Both the position numbers and the translations under genes were made by a program. This document shows, in pieces, positions 1 to 10,942 of a stretch of DNA of 64,000 nt. The notes under the pieces were generated by a model. That model did not search any database, was not told the DNA's origin, and worked only from the letters and a program-made list of their open reading frames with translations. The DNA is from Acorus gramineus (taxonomy: Eukaryota > Streptophyta > Magnoliopsida > Acorales > Acoraceae), in contig JAUJYN010000039.1 in NCBI GenBank assembly GCA_030737835.1, forward strand, positions 124,001-188,000, written 5' to 3'. Position 1 is the first letter of the stretch; each line of letters starts with the position of its first letter.

Positions 1-994
1 CTGGGTTTAAAACTGATTTTGCAGGAAGTTGAAGCTGCGCAATCGCGCAACCAAATGCATAAATGATATCTACATTAACGTTACAGCCGAAGATTAGGTT
101 AACGGGACTACGATCATCAATCAACACCAAGACAATCCCCTTCTCTGAATGAGGTGAGGTGCCTGCAGAAAAAAAAACCTCGGACGCTTTAGTTAGTGGT
201 TTGAGAAAAAGTGTTCTTTTTCTTTTGAATATTCAAAATTGTAAAACATTAAATTAGATATTTTGAGTGTGTCTAGAATTCTAAATTTAAAAATTTAGAT
301 GCATTTAAAAAATTTGTATCTAGTCAATAAAAAATTATTTTACAAAAAATATTTATAAAATCATATAAACATTTTTTTAAAAATTAATAAAAAAAAACCG
401 TTTGAAATTGAAAACTTAAAATGAAATACGTAAAAAAAAAAATAATAATAATAATATTAAATAACATAATTTATATCGGCATCAGTGGATTCGGTTCTGA
501 TCTCATCGATCTGGACGTTAAAATCGAGATGCTTGGGCGTTGTCTACGACGTCCTTTATGGCACATGACCTTATTTCATTGGAGGGACGGTTACACAGAA
601 TGAAATCACTGTGAGCTCATTGGCTCGATCAATCGATCAGCATGAATCATGATCGATCGATCGATCAGATTAGCAAATGCAATTGATCGTATTAGATCGA
701 CCGTTCGGTAGAAAGACTTTATTCGTTGGACCGAATGATCGATTATCGAACAATCGAGCGAATGGCCTGATGTGACTCATCTATCCTTTGGGGGATGGAC
801 CTTATCGACCACTATCATTTGACAGGATGGCCAATTCGCCTGACATCGACTATTAGATCGCCATATGTCAGTCATCCCCATCGTGGCTAGTAAATGCACC
901 CAGAATATTCACATGACGTATATTTGTATATATTTGTTTGTAACACAATATAGAATATGTCGTATGAGACAATTTTACACATTATTTTTTTTTC

Positions 995-1030
<36 letters not shown>

Positions 1031-1343
1031 GTTACATATTGTCTTACTGACACGACAACTGTATACCCAAAAGCTGAGTGTATAAGCACCCTTCGCTTCC
1101 TCACTCATTTGCACCATCTTTTAAAAAATTTAATACATTGAGGTGTTTTAAATGAGAACAATCAGGTTCGTCAGATTGGGTAACGGGTTGGAGTTCCTTT
1201 CTGAATCAAGTTCTGTGAAAAAAAAACTCAAGATCACACGACCCTAAGAACTTGAACCCAAACTGCTCAATCCCAAAACAAATTAAAAAAAAAAAAAAAA
1301 AAAAGAAATTGATGATCAGTTAATTAACTGGTTAGCACATATT
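1..1343. other. AT-rich intergenic stretch
   Basis: I see no supportable gene here; the short open frames are ordinary for AT-rich plant DNA. Two things stand out: a cluster of GATC/ATCGATC tetramers at about 620-770, and a (TG)n microsatellite listed separately. The last eight bases (1336-1343, CACATATT) are the left target duplication of the adjacent MITE. Confidence 0.6.
997..1028. repeat. (TG)16 microsatellite
   Basis: This is an uninterrupted TG dinucleotide run. The minus-strand frame across it reads as alternating Thr-His, which is a repeat artefact and not a protein. Confidence 0.95.
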
Positions 1344-1856
1344 CAGGGCCGGTCTTGAACAAAGGCCACCAAGGTAATTGCTTAGGGCCCTTATCCAGGG
1401 AGGGTCTCAATAACCGCATGATCGATGGAATTAAATAAATGAACAGTTAGATATGCTATTTTTACTTATTAATTAGTTAATCTCAATACACAATTTTTTT
1501 CCAAAATCAAGCCTAAAATTATTCTCCTCCTTAGATCTCTCCAACCATAATGATAATATCTCTTTCTTAATATATCTTTTTCTCCCTAGTTCCTCTTGTT
1601 GTTTAAAATAAATAGTGTTACCTATTTTTATGATTTTATAACTTTTTCATTTAATTAAAATTTAATTTATTTAGTTGCTTATAGGCTTTTAAATTATTTT
1701 AAAATATTGTATCTATTTTATAATTTGTTAATGGCTTAAAATAAAATGATGTATAAGATTAAATAAATTAGATTTTTTTTTAATATACATGGAGCTCCAC
1801 TTTAAAAATTGGCCTAGGACCCATTAAAAAAAAATCAATTCTCAAGACCGACGCTG
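1344..1856. mobile_element. Non-autonomous hAT-like MITE
   Basis: The element is 513 bp with imperfect terminal inverted repeats: CAGGGCCGGTCTTGA at the left and, read on the minus strand, CAGCGTCGGTCTTGA at the right (13 of 15 match). It is flanked by 8-bp near-identical direct repeats, CACATATT at 1336-1343 and CACATATC at 1857-1864 (7 of 8). CAG-initial terminal repeats and 8-bp target duplications are hallmarks of the hAT superfamily. The interior is AT-rich and has no transposase, so it would depend on another element. Confidence 0.75.
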
Positions 1857-2087
1857 CACATATCAATAGGGGGACAGTTAAATCTTCTATGAGAAGAACC
1901 ACCGATCGCATGTATTCAACAACACTAGCTCCTCTTAAAATTTAGTTTGCTTTGTCCTTATTGTCATCTTTGCAAACAAAGAAGAAGTAGTGAGGATGGC
2001 CAAGGATGCCATGGCCCAGATGATCAATGCGATGGGCAAAAGCAAAATATATTGTGGATATTTATTTAATATGAAAACATATTGATG

Positions 2088-2131
2088 TTAAGCACCCCTC
2101 TCTGATGCACTGAGAAACCAAAAAAAGAACA
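2088..2131 (-). pseudogene. C-terminal piece of ORF split by copia element A
   Basis: Read on the minus strand, this stretch continues in frame from the ORF at 24099-24300 once one copy of the target duplication GCACC is removed. It adds a hydrophobic, Phe-rich tail of about 14 residues and ends at a TAA stop (2088-2090). Frame continuity across an empty-site join suggests that element A landed inside a real or formerly real coding exon. I do not recognise the protein. Confidence 0.35.
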
Positions 2132-2136
2132 GCACC

Positions 2137-2798
2137 TGTAATATAAATCATAATAGCACTTAGGATCTTAATTAACATGTTGACGAATACTATAATCATA
2201 TTTTTTATTATGCGGAATCATTATAGTATATGGACTTATTCTTGCTTGTCCAAACACAAAATGTTGTGAGGTATGTAAAATGGGTTGGGAGTCCAATCTC
2301 TTTTATAGATGGAGAAGGGGAACCCTCTCACACTCAAACATAAATTAGATTCTTAAAACTCATTGGATTCATAAATTGGAAAATGTGTTTTAAGAATCCA
2401 ATGAACCTACTAAATGTTTTGGGAATGTATCCAATAATGGGTGGGTGTTGGGAAAATAGAGGACATTGAATATTTTTCTCATTCTAATGGTAATTCATGT
2501 ATACAATTATTTCATACATTGTGTGCCACTTTAAAAAGAATGTATATACATTGTCAATCACTTAATGAAAATGTACATACATTGTATATCACTGAATGAG
2601 ATACACATAATACTCTTTATATATTGTGTATTTCTATATTCATTGTTCAATGGATAGTCATGGGAGTTGAACCACACTTAATTAATTTATACTTAATTTG
2701 TTCACTCTTCCAATGTAACCTTTCATGAACCGAATAATGAAATGGAACATTGATCATTACATGTCCATATTCATTTCTTAATGGATCACGTTCTTACA
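2137..2798 (-). repeat. 3' LTR of copia element A
   Basis: This 662-bp copy lies on the 3' side because the element is on the minus strand. It matches the right-hand copy closely, with small indels (the other copy is 737 bp and includes a (CA)n run). The target duplication GCACC lies immediately outside. Confidence 0.92.
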
Positions 2799-2809
2799 TT
2801 CTCCCACTT
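2799..2809 (-). other. Polypurine tract of copia element A
   Basis: Read on the minus strand, AAGTGGGAGAA directly abuts the TG that opens the 3' LTR. This is the expected primer site for plus-strand DNA synthesis. Confidence 0.8.
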
Positions 2810-3138
2810 GACCTATTAATCACCCAGTTTCATTATAATATCATAATTAAGCAAAATTGCTAATGTGAGTCATGGTGGTTGTACCTTAATAAACAAGTAG
2901 TTCCTTCCATGTACTACAACATTATAATTTTACTTAACTTGATCATAAGTTGGATATCAAATAGGTTAGATTACATAACCTATTATAATGGTTCCACATA
3001 AGTGTCTTGTCAGGACATTTTCCTATTATCATTCATCCATTACAATTCATGTGTACACATATAAAAAATAGAAAATAACAGAAGTACATTAAACTTGAGA
3101 TCTCATTAGTGTCAATCATACAATAAGTTCATAATACA
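2810..3138 (-). other. 3' untranslated region of copia element A
   Basis: This short AT-rich stretch lies between the end of RNase H and the polypurine tract. I see no ORF or other signal in it. Confidence 0.6.
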
Positions 3139-3707
3139 TCATGGATAGCGGCCATGACCCATTCTTTCAACATGTTCTTTAAAAACCTTTGGCCCTAAAC
3201 CTTTGGTTAATGGATCCACTATCATAAGCTTGGTACTTATATTTTCTATTGACACTCTTTGCTTCTGTACTTCATCTTTGACTGATAAGTACTTTAATTC
3301 CATGTGTTTGACACCATTAGAGTACTTTTCGTTCTTAGAGAAGAAGACTGCTGCAGTATTATCACAAAATATTCTCAACGGTTTGGCAATAGTGTCGACA
3401 ATCCCAAGTCCTGAGATAAAATTTCACAGCCATAACGCATGATTCGTAGCCTCGAAACATGCAATGAACTCGGCCTCTATGGTGTGTGCAGCAATACTTC
3501 ATTGTTTTGCACTTTTCCATGATATAGCCCCTCCACTAAGCAGAAAGACATAACCAGATGTAGATTTTCTGCTATCAGGGCATCAGCATGATCTGAGTCT
3601 GTGTATCTGATCACTTCTAAGTGATCAGATCTTCTAAATGTGAGCATGTAATATTTTGTTTCTTGCAAATATCTCATAACCTTCTTTGCAGCCTTCCAAT
3701 GAGCCAT
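3139..3707 (-). pseudogene. Copia A RNase H domain (frameshifted)
   Basis: Two minus-strand frames together cover a copia RNase H. The upstream frame (3477-3707) carries the DSDHAD motif after the tether. The downstream frame (3139-3378) carries the DNTAAV motif and the C-terminal KHMELKYLSVKDEV and DPLTKGL motifs typical of copia polyproteins. A frameshift separates the two parts near 3380-3480. The enzyme would remove the RNA strand during reverse transcription, but this copy cannot make it in one piece. Confidence 0.85.
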
Positions 3708-3719
3708 TCTTGGATTGCT

Positions 3720-5118
3720 CTAGTATCTACCGAGCATGCTGACTGCAAAACTGATATCTGGTCTCGTACATGTTTGCGCATACATCAAACTCCCAACGGC
3801 TGATGCATAAGGAATGATCTCCATTTGTTTTCGTTCCCAATCATTTTGAGGACATTGCATAAGACTGAATTTATCACCCTTTTGTACTGGGGCGTCTGAA
3901 GACGAACAATTTTGCATTCCAAATATTTCAAGAACTCTTTCAATATATCTTTTCTGAGACAATCCCAATATCTTTTGTGCTCGGTCTTGAATGATTTCGA
4001 TTCCAATCACAAAATTTGCCTCTCCCATATCTTTCATTTCAAAGTTCTTTGTGAGGAATTGTTTTGTTTCGTACAACATGCCTAAATCACTGCTTGCAAG
4101 TAAGATGTCATCTACATATAGGATAAGAAAAATAAACTTGCTTCCACAAACCTTCAAGTAAATACATCGATCAACGGTATTTTCCTTAAAATCGAAGGAA
4201 ACAATGGTATCATTAAACTTAAGATACCATTGACGTGAAGATTGACTTCTTCAACTTGCACACAAGATGTTCCTTTCCGTTTTCTGAGAAGCCTTTAGGA
4301 TGCTCCATATAAACATCTTCCTCTAAACTCCCATTCAGAAATGCAGTTTTTACATCTATTTGGTGAAGCTCTAAATCTAAATGAGCCACCAATGCCGTTA
4401 TAATTCTGAGAGAGTCCTTCTTGGATACAGGAGAGAATGTCTCTTTATAGTCAATGCCTTCTTTCTGAGTAAAGCCTTTAGCTACAAGTCTAGCTTTGAA
4501 TAATTCAACATTGCCTTTAGAGTCACATTTGGTATTGAAGACCCATTTGCATCCGACTCTCTTTGCCTGTTCAAGCAATTCAACGAGATCCCATACTTTA
4601 TTTTGAGTCATGGACTTTAACTCTTCTTTCATAGCATCTATCCATTTGTCAGAATTATCTAATTTTATGGCATCTGCATATAAAATTGGATCTGCCTTCA
4701 TTCCTATGTCAAATTCAGACTCTTGTAGATACACCACGTAATCATCTGAAATAGCAGATCTCTTTTCCATTTGAGATCTTCGTAATGCTACTCCTTGTGA
4801 TGTTTCTAGAGCTGAATTACTATTAGTGATTTCATTATGAAGTGGTTGATCATTAATTTGTATCTCATTATTGTTCGAACGATTATCAATAATAGGTGCA
4901 AGGTTTGGTTCAGAAGTTATGGGCAAGGGAACTTGCACCCTTACTTCTTCAATGACAACTTTTCGTGGTTGATCACTCCCACTATTCTCACCATTTTCTA
5001 GGAATTTTGCATTTCTAGTTTCTATTATTCTCGTGCTATGGCTAGGACAGTAAAATCTATACTCTTTTGATTTTTCTAGATACCCTATAAAATATCCACT
5101 TATTGTTCTAGGGTTCAA
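3720..5118 (-). pseudogene. Copia A reverse transcriptase (deleted motif, frameshift)
   Basis: The N-terminal part (4219-5118) has the W-KA-K-EL entry region and the motif DVKTAFLNG. The C-terminal part (3720-4157) has the catalytic YVDD box in the context ILYVDDILLA. Between them, at about 4235, the strongly conserved YGLKQA segment is missing and the frame changes. This is best explained by a small deletion of about 20 bp that is not a multiple of three. The enzyme would copy element RNA into DNA in virus-like particles; this copy is dead. Downstream it runs into the RNase H region. Confidence 0.9.
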
Positions 5119-5178
5119 CTTTCTTTCTTGTGGATTGTAAATTCTAGCCTCCGCTGGACAACCTCAAACATGTAGGTG

Positions 5179-5959
5179 TCATAAACTCGGTTTCCTACCA
5201 GTCCAAAGCTCAAAAGGAGTTTTTGGGACTGACTTACTAGGAACTTGATTCAATATATAAACAGCGGTCTTAAGGGCCTCAATCCACAAAAATTCGGGTA
5301 AGATAGAATTACTTATCATACTCCTCACCATATCCATTAATGTACGATTGCGCCTCTCAGCTACACCATTCTGTTGAGGAGTGCTGGGCATTGTATATTG
5401 TGCACAAATTCCATACTGTGCTAGGAGTTTAGCAAATGGACTGGGGTGTTGTCCTGTTTTATCATATCTTCCATAATACTCACCACCTCTATCAGAACGA
5501 ATGACTTTAATCTTTTTGTCTAATTGCCGTTCAACCTCAGTAATATATACCTCAAGGGTATCCACAGCCTGAGATTTATCATTAAGCAAATAAATATATC
5601 CAAATCTAGAAAAGTCATCAATAAAGGTAATAAAGTATTTTTCACCACTGAAACAAGGAGAAGAAAAAGGTCCACATATAAGTGTGAACAATCTCAAGAA
5701 GCTTATTAGCTCTTGTGACACCTTTCTTAGTGTGTTTGGTCTGTTTACCTTTAATACAGTTCACACACACTATAAAATCAGTAAAATCTGAGGTTGGAAG
5801 AACCTTATCTTTTACCAATCTTTCCATCCTTTCTCTAGAGATATGTCCCAGTCGTTTATGCCACAAGAAGGAAGAATTTTCATTTATCATGTTTCTTTTA
5901 ATTCCAATATTTCTATCAGGATGCAAGGTCATTAAGGCTTTAGATGAATGAAGGTTCAA
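5179..5959 (-). pseudogene. Copia A integrase with GAG-pre-integrase zinc domain
   Basis: The 5642-5959 part holds the HHCC zinc-binding pre-integrase domain (HKRLGH, then C-x2-C in CVNCIKG). The 5179-5721 part holds the catalytic core: FIDDFSR (first Asp), SDRGGEY (second Asp) and [11 protein letters not shown] (Glu), with the copia LWTGRKP signature at its end. The two parts are in different frames, with a frameshift near 5690. Integrase would insert the cDNA into the genome and produce the 5-bp duplication seen at the element ends. Confidence 0.92.
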
Positions 5960-5977
5960 TTTATATAAGCCATCACA

Positions 5978-6704
5978 TTAAGTTCCACAACCCATAAAAA
6001 TATTATTCTTGAACAAGTTAAAAGATTTATTTACAAAATAAAAGGAATAACCATCAAGGTCTAGTTTAGGAAGAGAAACAAGGTTTATTGAAATAGAAGG
6101 AACATAAACAATATTTTGCAAATCTAAATAAAAACCACTATCCAAAGACAAACGATAGGTTCCAATGGCCAAGACTTCAACTTTCATGCGGTTCGCTACT
6201 AGGATGTACCTTTCATTTGGATTTGGGCTCCGGGTTGTAAGGAATCCCTGCATCGAATTGGAAACATGAATAGAGGCACCTGAGTCAATCCACCATGTAT
6301 TTGAAAGTACTTCAACAAGATATGATTCGAAACATACATAAGCAAAGTGCTTACCTTTCTTTTCGAACCATGCCCTATGCTTCGAACAGTTCTTCTGTAT
6401 GTGTCCATTCTTTTTATAGAAAAAGCACTTTGGACCCTTATCAGTCTTCACATGAACCTGAGGAGCATCAGCAGGACCATGGACTTTGGTGGGGCTTGAC
6501 TTTTGCCCTTTCCTTTCTTTCTTCCCTTTTTAACATCTTTATGCGCAACGAAATGAACTGAATGAATCCCTCTTTGTTTAAGTTTGACCTCCTCTTGAAT
6601 GGCCATACTTGTTAACTCATTGACATTCCATTTGTCTTTATTCGTATTATTCAAGATTTGGAATGCCTCATATTGTGGAAGTGAGTTCAAAATGAACTAC
6701 ACAA
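5978..6704 (-). pseudogene. Copia A gag C-terminus and protease
   Basis: On the minus strand the first part (about 6448-6704) continues the gag capsid region from 22261 after the nested insertion is removed. Next comes a degraded zinc knuckle in which the second Cys of CX2C is Tyr (CFFYKKNGH), then an aspartic protease with the DSGAS active site and a normal flap region. A TAA stop near 5976-5978 separates it from the integrase segment. The altered knuckle should weaken RNA packaging. Confidence 0.85.
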
Positions 6705-6709
6705 AGAAG

Positions 6710-6842
6710 TGTTGGTATCAGATTTCGGGGAGGGGATCCGGAAAAGGCCTCCTCTCTTTTCTTCCAGTTTTGGGGTGGTGAGTGACGCCGCGTGTGTGGT
6801 GGTTCTTCGGGGTTCGAATACGATGCGCGCCTTGGCAGGCTC
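6710..6842 (-). repeat. Outer segment of B's 3' LTR
   Basis: This starts TGTTGGTATC and matches the outer segment of the G LTR at 50120 onward. It stops where element C begins. The last five bases GGCTC (6838-6842) are C's left target duplication, and the LTR resumes at 16366. Confidence 0.85.
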
Positions 6843-9457
6843 TGTCACGACCCAGGGCGGCCGTCCCCGAGACGCGGCAATGGTATATATGATATCAGCA
6901 GTCTAAACAGGAGGTCAATAATATACTCTAAACAATCATCAACAATGACAACACCAACAACAATGAGGCTGACATAATATATACACAAATAGCTGAAGCT
7001 AAAAGACTGAGTCTGTAATTCAAAAGACATATTATAGACCCGATACATAATCAACTGTCCTGTGAGAGCCAATAAATATACAATGACATCCAAATGTAAT
7101 ACAAACGTGTGCCTAAGCACGGAATACAATACATACAATCAAAGGGGGATGCTGATGGCCTCTCACACGCAGAACGTGACGCTGCTCCGCTACTGCTGAT
7201 GTGCCTCGGGGAGCTCCTCCTTCAGATCCGACTCAGATATAACTGGAGAAAAAATATGCGAGGGGTGAGCCACACGCTCAGTGAATAGCACAACCCATGC
7301 ATCACAATTCATATTAACCTTAGTTAAATTATAGCCTCTAAGTGGCAGTAACTACACAATCCAGTGGGTCGCTACATTGCCGACCCACCACACCCTCACC
7401 CTCAAGCTGGTGACATGGTCTTTTGGGACTGACTAGGCTGTTAATCACCCTTGGTCCACCGATAGCCTCTCCCCCACTCTGTAGCTCGCCTGGTCTACTC
7501 CCACGATCAGCACAGTCCGACGCATCGGAGGTACCTACAGATGGGAGCCCTCTGTCAGGATAGTTTGTCTAACGCTGAGGAGTCCCTACACGAATCCAAT
7601 GAAGGGAAGAGAAACAGCCTACCCACACGGATACGATCCTCTTGGATCCGCCGACACCGATTGCAAATCTACTAATGTCATTAATTCTTCAGAATTCCTC
7701 CACGGCGCATAACTAAGATGCGGAGAGACACGTATTATAACAACGAGGTTATAATATTCTTGAAGGCATGCTAATAACCATACGCTCGCATTTGATTTAA
7801 ATAAGTTAAACTAAATGGGAAACATGCGTAGGTCGAGGCTTTCCTAGCATGAAAACATGGTATCAGGATGCGTAGGCCTCTATACATAATATAAGGGTGC
7901 ATATCCCTAGCATACAAAGTCTAAGGGGGGCATGGATACAACATAATGATCATGCATAGCACAGTTTACATTTAATACTAGCTAATATGCAACTATGGTG
8001 CCCCAGGGGAGGGCAATGCACGCCTACGTGCATCGAACGCCTCCCTACTGGGTTGGATTGTCCCACTCACCAACACCCGGGTCGTCGCGTGACCGCTCGT
8101 CAAGATCTGCAAGACATGGGTAATCAAAATGGTGAGTAATTACACAAATACATGAGAAATACGCTAGAAATACCCTACACTCGGACAAGCATGCATACGG
8201 CCCGCACGCACGGGAGTCCGAGTGCCCTGACATCCACCCGCACCAACGGCAGCCATGCGCACGGCCACCCACACGCACACGCACGGGTGCGCACGCACAC
8301 ACGCACGCATCCCCAAGCCCCGGGCGCACTGCCGCGCCCCTACTCGCGCGCTGCCGCGCCCCTGCCCGCACGCCCAGACACGCTGCCGCGCGCGCGCGCA
8401 CGCTCGCGGGCGCCCGCGCGCACCCTGGGCACTGCGGCCCCGCGCAGCACTCCACGCGCACTCCCCCAGCGCCCCTGACTGCGCGCGCCTGCTCTACCTG
8501 CACGCGCAGACTCGCTCGCACGCGCGCGGATGAGTCCATAAGCGCGCCCGAGCCCATCCCACCACGTCCCTGAGCCCTCCCACACCCCCTAACCACCATG
8601 CATACCATGCATACCCAAAAACACATCCTAATCAAGCATCTACACAAGAAAAAGGGAGGAGGAAAGCTTACCCAAGGGAGGAAAGGAAAGGGAGGGAAAA
8701 TCGGGTGCTCTTTGCGCACCGAAACACCACCACCAAAGTCACCACCACCAAGCCCCTTCTCAGCCTAAGAGTGGCTGAAAACAGAGGAGAAAGGGTGCCA
8801 TTAGAGGAGGACAAACAAAGGGAAACACAAATCCAAGACCATGGAAAGGTAGATCGGGTCCTCACCTTCCTTTCCTTCTTCTAGGGTTTTTCTTTTCCAC
8901 CACTTCTACTAGGTCAAAAGGGGGAAACAAAGGAAGGGGAAGAGAGATTTGTGAGTGAGAGAGATGGAGAAGAAGATGAATAGGGAGGAGACTATTGGTG
9001 GGCGTGGACCTCACTTAAAGGCCACACACACACCACACACACACACTCACTTACACTTAGAAAAATAAATTAGGTTTGAGAACTTTGACTTTGGGTCAAC
9101 CTATCCACATAAGAAAACAAAAGCAATTGACCAAGTCAAGGGTCAAACTTGACTTGGTCAAAGTCATCTTTGACTTGGTCAAGTCTCCCCATGACTTTCG
9201 CTTGGTCAAAACCCGGATACGATTCGGAACTGTGAAATTCTGAAACGTTACCGGAATTCGATGAAATTTTCGTGAGTGGCTTGAAATGGCACCAGGACAC
9301 ATAATGTGCAGTTAGATTTTCAATCGGAGTTCTCAAGCTCATGATGATAGCCAAAAGTCCAAAATTTTAGCGGTTCCGATCAAAAAAAGAAAAAGTTGAA
9401 AAACTGCCAGAATGCTCCAATGGTGACCAGAAGGCTAAAAGTGACACATATATAACA
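6843..9457 (-). repeat. 3' LTR of chromovirus C
   Basis: This 2615-bp LTR reads TGTTATATATG at its start and ends in TGACA on the minus strand. It includes a conserved GTGGGTCG/CGACCCAC hairpin (7364-7388), the TGAGC-GTGTG-GCTCA motif (about 7261-7290), an alternating CG/CA-rich core (about 8160-8560) and candidate splice sites. The 5' copy lacks about 680 bp of it. Confidence 0.92.
8107..8671 (-). other. Candidate intron inside the LTR of C
   Basis: On the minus strand the donor CTTGG|GTAAGC opens at 8671 and the acceptor TTGCAG|ATC closes at 8107, enclosing the GC-rich core. Equivalent donor and acceptor positions are seen in D, E and K (see findings). Splicing is inferred from sequence only. 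Confidence 0.4.
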
Positions 9458-9470
9458 TTCTTCCCCCCTT
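9458..9470 (-). other. Polypurine tract of chromovirus C
   Basis: On the minus strand, AAGGGGGGAAGAA lies directly before the TGTTATATATG that opens the 3' LTR. Upstream of it is the ATTTTGAGGACAAAATTTC stretch common near the 3' end of Tekay-type elements. Confidence 0.9.
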
Positions 9471-9505
9471 AGGAAATTTTGTCCTCAAAATAAATACAAA
9501 AACAT

Positions 9506-10930
9506 CTAGGAAGGGAAAAGATGCGGATACGCGTCACGCATGGCGTCCTCGAGCTCCCAAGTGGCCTCGGCTTCGGAACGATGCTGCCATCGCACCTTGA
9601 CCAACTGGACGGTCTTGCTGCGGAGCCTCTTCTCGCGACGGTCCAGGATCTCGATCGGCTGCTCCACGAATGATAAGTCCGGCTCGAAGACGAGCGGCTC
9701 GAACGGGATGACGTGAGCAGAATCGTGGACGTAACGCCTCAGCTGCGAGACATGGAAGACATCATGGGCCTGAGCGAACTGTGGGGGCAAAGAGATGCGA
9801 TAGGCCACCTCCCCAACTCGCTCGAGGATGAGGAACGGCCCAATGAAACGCGGACTCAGCTTGCCCCGCACACCGAAACGGAAGATGCCCTTCATCGGGG
9901 ACACCTTCAGGAAGACATGGTCACCAACCTCGAAGGCGAGCTCATGGCGACGACGATCGGCGTAGCTCTTCTGACGGCTCTGAGCGACTCGGATACGCTT
10001 GCGAATCGTCTTGACCATCTCTGAGGTCTGGTGGATGATCTCTGGTCCCTCCAACTGGCGCTCTCCGACCTCGTCCCAACACAAGGGGGACCTGCAGCTG
10101 CGGCCATAGAGCACCTCGTATGGAGCCATCCGGATACTCGAGTGGTAGCTGTTGTTGTAGGCAAACTCCACCAACGGAAGATGCCTCTCCCAACTGCCCC
10201 CAAAGTCGAGAACGCAAGCTCGCAGCATGTCCTCCAAGGTCTGAATCGTCCTCTCCGACTGGCCGTCCGTCTGCGGATGAAACGTTGTACTGAAGTGGAG
10301 GTTCGTACCAAGGGCGTGCTGGAGGCTACGCCAGAACCTCAAAGTAAATCACGCGTCTCGATCAGAAATGATGCTGACGGGAGTGCCATGGAGACGAACA
10401 ATCTCAGAGACAAACAACTGCGCCAGGGTGTCCAGAGAATCGGTGAGTCGGATGGGGAGGAAATGAGCGGACTTCGTCAGTCGGTTGACGATTACCCAGA
10501 TGGCATCGCTACCCGAACGTGACCTCGGCAAACCCGAAACGAAGTCCATGGTGATCTGCTCCCACTTCCACTGAGGAATCTCAATGGACTGCAGCTTCCC
10601 CGCAGGACGCTGATGCTCCAACTTCACCTGTTGGCATACCAAGCAACAGGCAACGAAACGGGCAATATCCGTCTTCATCCCGCGCCACCAGTAGCCACGA
10701 CGAAGGCCCCTGTACATCTTCGTGCCACCAGGATGCACTGTGTACCTCGAACGATGGGCCTCATCCAAGATCTTCTGCTTCAGCTCTGCGTCGTCAGGAA
10801 TGCATACTCGACCTCTGAACCGCAGGATCCCGTCCTTGCGAATCTGGTAGTCCGGACGCTCGCCCCGGGCGTCGCCTTCAGAGAGGACTAGAAAGTGAGG
10901 ATCCTGCCCCTGAGCCGTGCGGATCTCGTC
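9506..10930 (-). pseudogene. Chromovirus C integrase with C-terminal chromodomain
   Basis: The N-terminal part (10349-10930) has the HHCC zinc-binding domain (H in DEAHRSRYTVHPGG, then CCLVCQQVK), the first catalytic Asp (TMDFVSGLP) and the second (IISDRDA). A TGA stop, probably from a CGA codon, follows directly near 10346. The second part (9506-10342) has the catalytic Glu (GQSERTIQ), the GPF/Y module (FIGPFLILERVGEVAYR) and a C-terminal chromodomain ending in an EATWELEDAM-type helix. The chromodomain would steer integration by binding modified histones or other chromatin features. The stop disables this copy. Confidence 0.93.
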
Positions 10931-10942
10931 GAGAAGAACGGG

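Noticed and set aside
8045-8719. Long open frames on both strands in the GC-rich LTR core
   Set aside because: They consist of Arg, Ala, Gly and His runs open on several frames at once; this is base composition, and the region is an LTR.
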